Source: Aquatica leii (Eukaryota > Arthropoda > Insecta > Coleoptera > Lampyridae). From it: a DNA stretch of 64,000 nt. A program made the position numbers and the translations under genes. Under the pieces are notes generated by a model. It had not been told where the DNA came from. It saw only the letters and a program-made list of their open reading frames with translations, and did not search any database. Positions 32,745 to 44,010 of this stretch are shown here, one piece after another. The stretch's first letter is position 1, and each line of letters starts with the position of its first letter. Where the stretch lies: positions 52,538,093 through 52,602,092 of the forward strand of contig CM069437.1 of the NCBI GenBank assembly GCA_035610365.1. Reading direction: 5' to 3'.

Positions 32745-33763
32745 GCTACGTGCACAAATTTCATAAAGTAATACCCTGTTGAATTAAAATTAGATTCCGG
32801 TTTTGACGCTCTCTGCCGATTTTTCTTGTTACTGTCATTTTGCTGTCAAGACGTTAAACTGATAACTACCTAAAATGGTTTGTTTCGTTTAAAACCGGAG
32901 GTTTCTAAGAACATCAACTGTAATGGAAATGAAATTATAAATTCATTACGTATTTAAAATAATTTATCTGTCACAGGTCGTTCTGCCACGCTTTGGCTAC
33001 ATGTTTCTATTTAATAAAAAACAATGAGGGATTAATATCAATAAATACCTTTATGGGACGAGTATAACTCTGTAAGGCCTACTCATGCGGCAAACACCTG
33101 CAAAACCAACTTTCATTGAATGTGTACAACAGCATTTGATAATCGGGTTATCTTATGTGTACTTTCTTTTAGCAGTAATTAACAGTTTTGTAGATCTTGC
33201 TTTCGTGAGTCATTGTGTTGACACGATTTGCTACTCAAATTTATTCCAGGCTCACTCAACGAGGAAAACGTTTTCTTTGAACAAGTAGGTACTGGATTGT
33301 GGGTAAGTTTATTTCATTATTTTTTGTCGCTGTCAGAAAAGTCACTCACTGAATTTTTGCTTATGTTAACTTTCGTAATTACAACCATTGTTTCAATACC
33401 ATTGAGGTAGTTTCACTAATTATTTTGTGTGTATCGCATGCTGTGTATAAACGATATTTATTATGAAATTTTCTTCGCTATCCACTTTGTTTCAACTTAT
33501 GTATTGTGTGTTGCCGATACTTCTGGCATTTATGGATTGAGAATTAAATAGACTCTTGTTAATAATCTACGTTATTAAATTAAACTTGTTATACCAGTTT
33601 AATCTTTCTTTTATGGTAACATACTCTTTTATTGTAGTTACCCGAACATCAGAGTAACAAGGATTACGAACCTAAAAATTCGTTATAAGCTTGGACCGTC
33701 TGTCTTGATCGAGGCAGAAGTGTTAATTATAAAAGATCTGGCGCCCTTAATTATTATTTACTT
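32745..33763 (+). repeat. Dispersed repeat A, copy 2
   Basis: The direct partner of 19,445-20,534, 13.3 kb away, diverged by many point differences and small gaps. The landmark order is identical, including the donor-like GTAAGT and the closing CTGGCGCCCTTAATTATTAT. Confidence 0.85.
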
Positions 33764-34204
33764 AAACCTCTCTTATCTTCGACTGTGTGAGTTGAACGTG
33801 CAAGGTTCGTAAGACCTATAAGCTTGTAACAAGAGAATTATAAAAATGAATAATGATTGGCGCATAAAAAAAAGACAAGGTTTAATGTAAATGTTTGATT
33901 CGTTTTTCTCCCCATAAAAGAACGAAAAGCAAAATCACCTTACGGTGCGCATCCAACAGCCTTAAATATATAAAAAAAAAAATAGAAAAGAAAAGATATA
34001 AGTTAGTCATAGAACAAATGCGTACCAATTGCTGTCTTAAATTGAAAAGAATAGCCAAAAATCGTAATCCTACTCCTCAAAAGCAAAGTAACATTTTTAT
34101 GACAATTACGATGACGATGAAAGAACAGAGACCGATTAGTAACAGAAGAAGAAGAAGCACAATTGAAAACCTGCAAACGAGTAAATGTTGTGGAAGAAGA
34201 AATA
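33764..34204. other. A-rich stretch, open frame of doubtful meaning
   Basis: The frame 33,895-34,212 encodes a Lys/Arg-rich 105-residue peptide without motifs; composition alone explains it. Confidence 0.4.
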
Positions 34205-35062
34205 ACTACTAGCTTCCACAACTGCTTATCGTCAAGAGAAATTTGTACTCGTTTTCACAGAAAACCGTAGACCACTAACCATGGAGAAAATCGTCAAGGC
34301 GACGCTAATACTTTGTTCACCAGCAGATTATAGCATTGGTTTCTAGTAAGGTCGACCTTCAAAACCGAAGACAAACCAGTCGACAAAACAGAAAGAAAAA
34401 GAACCTAACGTAGTTTAGCACCTTTAGAACTATATCAAACAAGAGCATTTGAATTAGCGGTAGACACAGAAGAAGAGAGTGAAAAAACATCAAAAGAGCA
34501 AATAACAGGATTAGCAAAAAAAAACGAAAAAACTACCAAAGTTGATGTTCGATTCCAAACGTTTGCTTAGCGATATTAATTGAGCGATAGATGTGATCTT
34601 AATCAACGTTAACAAAAAATGATAGAACGGCGTGAGATTCCGGCAAATTATCTTGAGTTGCATTTGCTCTGAGACCGGTTCCGATAGCGGAAGAAAGAAG
34701 TATCGCATGGTAGTAATGTAAATACTAATAAACATGTCAGTTTCCATCGTACGACTGCAAGTAGTATTTATTAAGTGCTTAAGAAGCCAATAAAAATGAT
34801 GCCGAAGAAGATGTAACGTCTTGGCAACACTACCATGACCAAAAGTAAAATGAACATGATAGTCGTGAATAATAGGTTTACGTCGGTCGTTTGGAACTAC
34901 TAGCTTCCACAGCTGCTTATCTTCAAGAAATTATCTTAAATTGCATTTTCTCTGAGACCGGTTCCGATAACGGAAGAAAGAAGTATCGTATGGTAGTAAT
35001 GTAAATACTAATGAATTTGTCAGTTTCCATGGTACGACTGCAAATAGTATTCATTAAGCGCT
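34205..35062 (+). repeat. Partial direct duplication with 135-bp repeats
   Basis: 34,645-34,779 and 34,928-35,062 are direct repeats, about 91% identical by my count. A shorter block (ACTACTAGCTTCCACARCTG) lies at 34,205 and again at 34,896, directly before the second copy. The first unit therefore contains roughly 400 bases that the second lacks. Between them a short frame (near 34,420-34,565) reads PLELYQTRAFELAVDTEEES, coding-like but unrecognised. Confidence 0.85.
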
Positions 35063-36621
35063 CGGTATAATCTATCGGAAGTTCGTCCTAAAAACAAGAA
35101 AAGTTTAGCTAGATAAAACCTCATCCACTGAGAGAAAAAGTTGTTGCGGTAAAACACCACGAAAGAAATACAACTCGTCAATACGAATAAAAAATTCAAT
35201 AAGTACAGACGGATCTTCACCAGAAAAAGTAACGTACTAATCTTCTAAGTTTGTTTCGGACTCAGAGTCTGAGAAAGTAAGAAGGGGTGGTTCATTAACA
35301 ATAAAACCAAAACAACACACTAATCAAAACAAAAGTCCATCAACGCGTGTCTAACAAGAAATATCATTGAAATAAAAGTCAATAACTAACGCAAAATCAA
35401 GCAAACTTACTACTCAAAAGCACCAAAAGATAATCAAACAACCTACGTAACTAAGTCCTACAACAACACAAAAAAAGCGAAGCGAAAATTAAAGTAAGTC
35501 GAATCTACTAAACACAATTAAAAAGTAAAAGAATCAATAAAAATAAAAGGAATTAGAACCTCATACGCGAAATTTAGCCTAGACAATTAGGCGTCCAATT
35601 TTGTTACGATGACTTTCTCTTAAATTAAAGGCAGGGGTCTAACTCAGTTTGATTCGGCAAGCGGGTCGCAAGTTTCGGTAGGCCAATGATACACTACATT
35701 AAATAAGCACTAAAACAAGTTTGTAACACACAATACAGACCTTGTTTAAATCTGTCGATCACTGAAAGAAACAACTGACAAAAATTAAAAGAGAAAGAAG
35801 TAAACCAATAACAATTAAATATATGTTGACTAATATAGTAATATCACAGTTATAATATTAATGTAGGTCTTTTCGTTTAGGTAACACACCATACAACTAA
35901 TTATATTTAATTGCTAACAAATGTTATAAATGATTGATTTTAATTAATAATATATTACTGTTCAAACTACGTCGTCTACTATGTAGTCACAAAATCAGTC
36001 GACAATCGACAATGATAATAATGAATCGCAAAAAAGTAAAATATGAGCGCAAAAACTTACACAACTGACAATTTTTCGTCTCAGGTAGTACCGTTTACCA
36101 GTTTTTTTAATTAGATTTAAGAACGAAAATAAGCTTTTGTGCGATGGTTGATGTTATTTTGCATTTGGCTATGACTGCGTTCAAATGATCGAAGAAACTT
36201 GACGGATGTCACGTCAAAGTACTCAACGACAATACACAAAGTTACAGATGACTGAAACTAAATTTGAGTCAGTATGATCTACTTTATAATTACATAAAAT
36301 AAGTTATATGCTGAAGGCTGACGGTTAGTGAATACAATTAAAAACGATTACATAAAAGCAAAATTATACAATACTAACAAGTAGTACGTACAAGACTGAC
36401 ATAATTAGAGTAGTAAATATAAATGCGAGAAGGTATACGCTATACTAAGCAATGTGCATAAAGTTCATAAGTAGTTAGAGAAGTAAATTAACGAGGTAAT
36501 ACGATACTGATATTTCAGAAACAGATGTGAGTCTTCTCTCACCCCTTTCGATTACATAAAACAAGGTAGAAAGACATCGTGGCAACCCCATAAAACTCGT
36601 TAAAAAAAGTAAAAAGATAAC
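35063..36621. other. A-rich stretch with nothing recognised
   Basis: Plus-strand frames near 35,210-35,350 give a Ser/Lys-rich peptide (FVSDSESEKVRRGGSLTIKP) without known family. No other structure was seen. Confidence 0.35.
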
Positions 36622-36852
36622 GTGAGGAGGCCATCTTTGGAACTGCTTTCCTACCTAGAACGTCGCATAATTAAACCAATTGTCAAATCCGACCAATACC
36701 TGGAATACGTTTTCCCCAGCATACCCGCTAAAAGCGTAATAAAAATCACTACCGAGGAACATTCAGCAGAAAAAAAACTAGGTACATGTCGTAAAATCTC
36801 ACTGAGATACATGAACGTTCGCAGCGGTTTTGAAAAGGTAAAGAGCAACTAA
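36622..36852 (+). CDS. Short coding-like frame, unrecognised
   Basis: A 76-residue frame starting at an ATG, with balanced amino-acid use and more G/C than its surroundings: it contains SYLERRIIKPIVKSDQYLEY, then VFPSIPAKSVIKITTEEHSA and LGTCRKISLRYMNVRSGF. I do not recognise a family. It has no signal peptide, membrane segment or zinc motif. The sequence before the ATG (36,540-36,620) is also less AT-rich, so the frame may be the end of a longer element ORF entering from the left with a frame change. It might be a transposon-derived piece or a host exon; nothing decides between them. Confidence 0.15.
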   Translation: MRRPSLELLSYLERRIIKPIVKSDQYLEYVFPSIPAKSVIKITTEEHSAEKKLGTCRKISLRYMNVRSGFEKVKSN

Positions 36853-37087
36853 AACGGCCGTTATTTGCTGTATCACATTTATCTCCATCCTTAAGGCGAT
36901 TTGACAATCAGTAACGGCGTGTAAACCAGTACAGCCGTTAATTTCAATTTAAAATAATATATTTGACAATTACGAAATAATGGCATGTAACAACACTCAA
37001 ATAAAAATAAAAAGTAAAAAAATTAAAAAACGATAATTTCGTTTCAGCAATTTAAAGCAAATTGACGTTATAAAATAAAATCAAAGC

Positions 37088-37147
37088 AACTCCGGTTACA
37101 ACATTGTCACGGTTTAATCTTCGAAAAGGTTTCTACTTTAGTAGTAT
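37088..37147 (+). repeat. Scrap of the PLE-5 type pseudo-LTR
   Basis: AACTCCGGTTACAACATTG, then CACGGTTTAATCTTCGAAAA and CTACTTTAGTAGTATA, align with 22,401-22,460 and 27,080-27,141. The hammerhead itself is not present. Confidence 0.55.
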
Positions 37148-39744
37148 AAAAATTATTTGCTTTACTTTATTTTTACCGTAAGTTTAAATAATTGGTTTTC
37201 TTTAAAAACAAGTTTTTTTTATTTTTTACCAAACTTTTTAAAACAAAAACAAATCAATTTTTTTAATTTGTTGTTTTTAATTTTACAGAACAAGCTGTTT
37301 TCTAATTGAAAACAAAGTACTTTACTACAAATTTATAGTGGAAAATTTTGTGAAGCTCCTAACCGACAGACAATATTGCTCTGCATTGCAAACAGAAACA
37401 GAAATTTTCACAGTTTAGAATAATGCTTAATAAAATTTACCTGTGTCAGTGTAATAAATAGGGTTAAACATCGTTTACACAAAGCTATATGTTTGTGTGT
37501 GTCAGCGTACCTAAAATTTATTTTGTTCTAACCTAATGTTGGTTCTTGGCTCTTTTAAATAAGAAAGTCTGCGCACACTATACAGACTACTACCAAGAGC
37601 AACTACCACGTTGTTTTAATTATTTTTTTAATAATATACTCAGCTGACTTGAGCTAATTTAAAAAAAAATAATAATTTGCAAAAAATAATAAATATTACA
37701 CAGCATAATACCAGTTTAAAGATAATTTGCAAGTTCTAAATTATAATCGCTTGCTCTATTATCATTAACAATACGATTCCATGTCGAAAGGTAATTGAGT
37801 AGAAGCTACTTATAAAAGAATTTACTGTAGGAAAATTCCATTAACGCGGTTTGTAAATTGCACCTAATCAATTTTATTAATAACGCTATTTTTGGCTTGA
37901 GAAAAAAGCAAATAACAAGATGTAATTACGAGCCAGTTCAGTAATTGCGAAGAGTCTGTTAGAATTTGCTTAAAATTGTGATAGAGTTTAATGTAGAGTA
38001 AAATGAAATCATAGCACGTACCAGTTAAGTAATCAATAAAAGTTTAAATTAATTGTTTGTTAAGAAACGAAATAAATTATATGTAAATTGCTTTTTGTTA
38101 ATTTTCGTTGGATGTTCCAGATCATGGACAAAAGTCGTGCTTTATGGGTTTTACCGCATTTTACCAGTTCTGCTGTTAACTCACAGAGTTTGTAATTACA
38201 CGTCGTTTAGCCTTGACCGATGTTGTTTTTTAAGCTAATTTTGACTTAATGCTGTTATGTAACTGTTTACAACTTTATAACATTAATGTTAATATCGCGA
38301 TTAATATAAAAGATTTATGGAAGAACAACAGTTTTTTTGGGCGCTATTCTAAATTCCATTTTATAAATAATTTTGCGGTTTTGATACAAAATACGATAAC
38401 AATGTTTTACATATACATTCATATTGATTAAGATTAACTCTGAATAATTATTCTAAATAGAAAAGTGTTGCAACCGACAGTAGAATAAATCATTATAGTT
38501 TATACAAAATGTTAACAAGCGAAAGAAGTGTCTTCATATTATTTTTAATAACTTTGTTGTTTTCTATTTTACTTTTAATTAATTTTATATTAAAGAAATA
38601 TTTAAAAATTAATAGATGAAAACATTGACGGCAACTAACTGAAAAAGTAAATATAACTTCGACCACGTTGTATCCAAAAAAAATTGACACAAGATGCTCA
38701 TTAATTACATTTCAAAAAAACTTCCATTATTGGATAAATGTGAGAAATGCTATATGCCAAGCTGTACGTTCTTAATTGTGTTTATGATCAAAACACAATG
38801 TCTATTTTTCTTTAATTAAATTTATATGCAAAAAGATCTTAGATTTTTCACTAGTATTAATTAACCTTAATTTAAGTTTTGTGCCCTTTATTTGTTTAAA
38901 TAAATTTATTTTTTATTATTTGTATTTAGTATTTAGTTTTTACAAATCTTAATTCTCACGGTGAGAATAATGAAAACTTGTGAATCAGGAAGCGCTACAA
39001 ATTTTTAATTATGGCACCCATTGTGTCCTCACGCTCAAGACAAATTATTTATTGCCGTAGTAATTCATTTACAAGTCGCCGTTCTTTGATTCAGAATGTA
39101 CATTTTTATTGTTAATAGTAATTTAGTAGTTTTTGAATTAAAAAACAAAATATTATTTTAATTATTCTGTGGTTATATGACTAGTATATGCAATTTTATT
39201 ATATTATCGTAGACTTAAATAAGTTCTTGCTGCTTCTTGACATATTCTGTCTGCGTTTTTTTGCATTGGGCTATACTACGACTAAGTACATCGTAAAGCT
39301 CCATCATATTACAGTTGAAATAAGGGTTATTAGGGTGGGCCAAAAAAAACTTTTAATTTTTTTTTTATTAGTTACCATGAAAATATCGTCTGAGATGACG
39401 AAAAAAAAATTCTGGTAAAGTTTCAGCCCTTAATATTAATATTAAGAGGTGACTCATTGTGATTTTTGATTTCCCATTTAAATAACATAGGAATTTTTTT
39501 ATTTTTTGTTTGAATTTTTAATGCACTCGAACGAATAAATGTCTCATGAAATTCAAAACATATTTTTGTAGGAAATTTAACGATCTACAAAAAAGGTCTG
39601 AGATGATTTTTTGCTAAGTTGACTCGTTTAAAAGTTACTCGAGGTTAAAGTCCAACCTCAAATCGTTACGGATAACTTTTACAATTTCTTATACTCTATC
39701 ACAAAATAATGACTCAAAAATATAATCTATTTCTTTTTTTTTTT
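37148..39744. other. AT-rich stretch with nothing recognised
   Basis: No conserved frame. A 13-base palindrome TCTCACGGTGAGA lies near 38,954. Bases 39,315-39,690 have a different texture (GTGGGCC start, two GTCTGAGATGA words at about 39,386 and 39,597) and may be an unidentified repeat. Confidence 0.45.
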
Positions 39745-40145
39745 CATCTATTTTTCCAGCGTTTTCATCATCTCTTTCGTTTCCTTTTCCTCCTTAGCCA
39801 CCAACACTATGTTATCCGCATACGCCAACGACCATACCTTTGCTTTCCCTACCACTATCCCTCCTGTCTGTTGTCCTCTCATTGTCTCTTCCAGATCCCC
39901 TGTATATACTGAGAACAAGCTTGGGCTCAGTGGACATCCCTGTCTCAACCCTCTCTGTGTGATGAATTTCTCGCTCTCTTCTCCATTCACTTTAACCCTG
40001 CTTCTCGTTTCTTCGTAGATTTGCTCTATTCTTTGTATTAATCTTTCATTGATTTTTTTTCTCTTCATGTATTTCCACAGTTTTTCCCTATTCACTTTGT
40101 CAAAAGCAGCTTTTAGATCTACGAATAGTGCCAGCATTTTCCCAA
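39745..40145 (-). mobile_element. LINE reverse transcriptase fragment (RTE/CR1-like), open over 129 codons
   Basis: The minus-strand frame 40,137-39,748 is one of the best preserved protein pieces in the window. Motif A is LFVDLKAAFDKVNREKLW, motif B is GLRQGCPLSPSLFSVYTGD, and motif C is AYADNIVLVAKEEKE. The catalytic box is normally YADD, so the second Asp is Asn here and this RT would be inactive. The spacing between motifs is normal. No frameshift was seen. Both ends are abrupt: nothing of the endonuclease upstream (toward 40,150, where a mariner relic starts) and no thumb downstream. The sequence family resembles the LINE at 27.2 kb (same LKAxF and REKLW wording) but is not a close copy. 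Confidence 0.88.
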
Positions 40146-40199
40146 ATGAGGGTATACTTTATTCCGCCACAATGTAATTTTGTGGAGTATTTGAAAAAA

Positions 40200-41290
40200 A
40201 TTTTACGCTTTAGCGCATCGAAAAAGTTTGGAGTCAAAAATTAGAAGGATTTCGTTATAAACACCCATTTCAGACGCAAAATCAAAGGGAAAACTCATTA
40301 GGAAGTGATCACACAACAGTAATAAAACGTTTAAAAGCATTAGAAATGATTAAAAAGCAGAGAAATTAGGTGCCGTAAAAGTTGTAGTCGAGAAACATCC
40401 AATTCACGTGTAAACAGATGCTCTAATGGTAAAAAAAACTGATGTGGTCTCCACGCGACTTTCCTATAAGGAATGATGAAGGAATGTCTACCTATTTTTT
40501 TAAAGTAATGTTGTCATAAAACTACTTTGAAGTAAGCGTTTGTATTGACTTATTAGCATGCTACAATTTATTATTATATATATAATATAATAATTCGAAT
40601 AATTTACATACGTACAGGATTATATAAAAAAAAACTGTTAAAAATGACGGATACACCCACTTCCGGTTTTTTTATCAGACCCATCTTTTGATAGAACTGA
40701 GAGAATATGAAAAGCCAGCTACATAGCAAATTTCAAGTTACTAGGACTTTTGGTTCTAGAGTTACTGTGGGTACATCGTTACACATACACAAACAAATAC
40801 ACACAGACACCAACATTTTTTTTTGTCAAAATACAGTGTTCTGATGCAAGAGACCTTGAAACGTAAAATTATGCAAAAAAAATAGCGATCGCTATACTTT
40901 CCTTATAAAAGTAAAAATGATTTTTGCATTCTATCGCGACTTGTAAGAAGAAGTAGATACACTATAATAGCCCAAAGCGTAGAATATCGTGGGATAAGCT
41001 TAGTCATACGTAAACATCGATGGCAAAGTCAAATATTCATTGTTCCAAACTCAAACTCTGTATTTGATGAGATCAATTGGTTGTACTGTATTATAAGTTT
41101 TCTAAACGTAACAAAACGCTCACAAAAGATCGTTATCAACTACAATTAATGCGTTTAAACCAAACGTTGAAAGAAAAACAGTTGCAATACAAGGAGAGAC
41201 ACGTCAACGTAATTTTGCAGCATAACAACGTTCGGTTACATTGTAACTTCAGTTAATGGAATTTGGTGTATGGTTGACATAACATTGCAA
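40200..41290 (+). mobile_element. Mariner transposase relic, split by repeat B
   Basis: The plus strand near 40,280-40,420 reads TQNQRENSLGSDHTTVIKRL and KALEMIKKQRN, the second helix-turn-helix of mariner transposases (ELAE-LGVS-TTVS-RLKALGMI-K...WVP). Near 40,960-41,225, after the inserted repeat, it reads ISWDKLSHT, TSMAKSNIHCSKLKLCI and DQLVVLYYKFSKRNKTLTKD, then RYQLQLMRLNQTLKEKQLQY and VILQHNNVRLHC. This is the catalytic core around the second Asp (normally LQHDNARPH; the Asp is Asn here). The C-terminal third and the ends are not visible. The element is dead, with stops and a 0.34-kb foreign insertion. Confidence 0.85.
40432..40775 (-). repeat. Dispersed repeat B, copy 3, inserted in the mariner
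   Basis: The reverse complement of 11,482-11,800: it carries the GGATACACCCACTTCCGG block, then CAAGTTACTAGGACTTTTGG. It is followed by a short CACA-rich run to 40,825. An AT dinucleotide run lies inside at 40,573-40,592. Its location splits the mariner reading frame, so repeat B was mobile after the mariner arrived. Confidence 0.85.
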
Positions 41291-41929
41291 TTAACTAACA
41301 CAACTATTACTCTTAAATATGACATTATTTATTAACAATTCACTGCAGTCTTAAAACTCGTCCACTTACTCTATTTATATGTGATGGAATTGACAGCGTT
41401 GCTAACTCAACGTTATAGCTCAAAGCTGTTCGTTTAACCGTGATTGCATCTGTTCTTAATAATCATTTTTACTAGGTCCCTCTTTGGGAAAGTAGATCAC
41501 ATACACTTAGTTTTAAGCTTAAAGTTGTAATCTGCTGAAATTTGAGCAGTCAACAATAAATGCATGTTACAAGTTTAACTAAACGATTATGAAACTACAC
41601 TAGAATATTGATATCTTTAAAAAAAATGTTACATGATATAATCGTGTTAGTAGCTTATTAATTAATAGTGATAATAAGGAAATATAATTTCCTCAAAGTT
41701 AGAAAAGTAAAACAAAACATTATGCCATTAGCACTGTCTGTAATGCACTTCAATTTGTTCTGTTTCACGTATTGTTTTTCACTTACAATTTATAGCCTAC
41801 TTTACTAAAACTTTAAATTTGCAGTTTGTAAAATATGTTAATAATTTAATTAATATTTTATTTTGAAAATATTTTAACTTGATTTTTATGCACAAATTGT
41901 GTTTTATTTGCCTGTATTTACTACTTTGT
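41291..41929. other. AT-rich stretch with nothing recognised
   Basis: No motif or repeat was found. It may contain the end of the mariner and the unrecognised 3' end of the Gypsy element. Confidence 0.45.
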
Positions 41930-42879
41930 AAGGCCCTTTGTAAAATGTTTCAAAAGTATGTCTTTGTTTATTTGTAATTACAATTTGATGCTTTGGCTTT
42001 AGTTCAAAAATTTTTGTTTTGTTTTGTCCAGTTCTGTTTTACGTTTAAGTTTAACTCTTTTAAGAAGGCCCTTTAGGTTTTGCGATGCGATTTGTAGCCT
42101 AACCCATTTATCCCGGCTATCTAAACTATCTTTGATGTAATGTATGAAGTTATTGGAATCTTGACGCATTCGTTCTACTGCTTTTGTAGTTTCTGGATGG
42201 TACCGTGTACTATGACTTTTCCAATAGTTTTGTTACATTGCCCAAAATATTTTTGCAATATTCTAATCACATGTCCGGTAAATTAATGTTCTATTCGACG
42301 TGTAATACATACTTTTTTTTTTTAAATTAAGCGCCATCTCAGAATAAAATGTTAGCAACATTGCAGAAAAATGAAAATCTATCTCAATTGAAAAGGACTA
42401 CAATGAGTTTGCTAATTAAAAAAATTGGATTTCGATGAGTAAACAAATTGTTTATTTATGCATCTTTTAATGTGATTGTAGTTTTGCGTTATACATTCTC
42501 AAAAATATCACATAATAGTATTCTTAAAAAAATATACGAAATCATTGCCTGGACACAACGTTTTCTGGAAGAAATCTAAAAGTACAGAGAAGAGGGCAAA
42601 AAATTGTATTTTCTGTCTGTCTGTTGTCTGTGGTACGATAATAAACTAACATACACACCCGGCAAGACTTTCATCTTTAAATATTCATATGTATCACGTT
42701 ATAAATAGGTGTAGTACTTTTGCTGCTAATGTAAAAGTCCTTCTGGGGTAAGATTTAATTCTATTTTTGTGATTTAGTTTGATTTTTTTGCAATTGTCAT
42801 TAGCAAATTTTAGATACTGACACGCATGCCATTAATGCAAAGATATTAACACCTGTTAATTGATTTGGGAAAAATTTCT

Positions 42880-44010
42880 ATGATGACGTTACAACCTTTG
42901 ATGTAATGAAAAAGGTTCTACCTCTACGTTGATTAAGGATATCGATTTGTACCCATTAAATACAATTGTAACTGTATTGGAAGGCTCACTTACTAAAATA
43001 TTCATATTAATATGAGGGAAACTATCGTATGAACCAAATAAAACTTATTTGTGATAACGCCATATGTATGTCATTGTTTATTTCAGCAAATTTTAAGAAA
43101 TTTAAAAAAAATGCCGCTAGCTAGTCGCATACTTTGAAGGAAAAAAATTGTAAGTATTGTATTTCCTATTCTAATTTTTTTTCATCTAAGTTGTCAGTCG
43201 TTTGCACGTACGACTGTATGTACATATCAGGTTGTTGTCACAATTAATTATACAATTTTTTTGTGTATAATATAATATTAAAGGGTGCGTTTGGATTCTC
43301 TTAATTATCAAGATACTGCATATTTGTATTATATTTACTAATGTAAATTAGGCCGACAAATTTAATTTCATGTACGAAGTGTTGCCCAACCGAAGGGGGC
43401 TTGTATCAACAATTATTGTCTGTGATCTATACCTACATTGATCGCATTTATGTAAATCTACTTGATTTCTCTTTTCTAACTCTGTGATAAAATAAAAATA
43501 TGTTTGTGTTACTTGTGTGTTGCTATTTGTTTTCTTTTAGCTTTGGATAGATTTAAACGGTGTTGAGCATTCTAGTTTCTAACCTTTTTTAGCGGTTACG
43601 ATAAAATTTTCGTAACAAACTTTTGCATTTTGTTAAAAAAGCTGTCACCATGCCAAAGTATGTAACTGATGAAATGTCAAAGGAACAGAGTCATACTGTT
43701 TTGCGATTGCTTCTGTATCACTGTAAATTTAATTTTATTGAGTTGATATGGGTCAAATAAAAAAAAGAAGTCGAAAGGAACAATAGAACCTTTAAAATGA
43801 AAGATTTTCACCCAATATTTTAGCAAGCTGTAGACAATGTTTCTGCAGAAAACTAGAAAAATTCGTCATGGACAAAGTGAAGAAGAAAGATTGAGGCAAA
43901 CTTCAATTGAAATGGAAATTATAGTAACACTGTTGATAATTCGTGTGAAGGATGACTTTTTTCATCTAAATCATTCTGTCAATTTTTTTAAATACAGAAT
44001 GTTATGTAAA
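42880..44010 (+). mobile_element. Element X, copy 1: Tc1/mariner-type (DDE_3-like) transposon relic inside the Gypsy fossil
   Basis: The left end region 42,880-43,225 recurs inverted at 57,490-57,770 and is taken as the terminal repeat. The transposase end is at 43,650-44,015. It reads MPKYVTDEMSKEQSHTVLRL, then LLYHCKFNFIELIW, where LPPYHC-x-x-NPIELIW around the third catalytic residue is the family signature. KTRKIRHGQSEEERL and VTLLIIRVKDDFFHL follow as the C-terminal tail. The helix-turn-helix and the first two catalytic residues are missing. Repeat C copy 2 lies between terminal repeat and transposase. Frame changes are present; the element is dead. Confidence 0.7.
43475..43640 (+). repeat. 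Dispersed repeat C, copy 2
   Basis: Same order of blocks as 28,093-28,270 (CTGTGATAAAATAAA, GTGTTACTTGTGTG, TTTCTTTTAGCT, then a CGTAACAAA block). It lies just before the element X transposase here and beside a Tc1 helix-turn-helix at 28.3 kb, so it may be part of a Tc1-like element's leader. Confidence 0.55.

Noticed and set aside
33895-34212. 105-codon basic frame
   Set aside because: Lys/Arg-rich composition follows from the A-rich strand; no motif.
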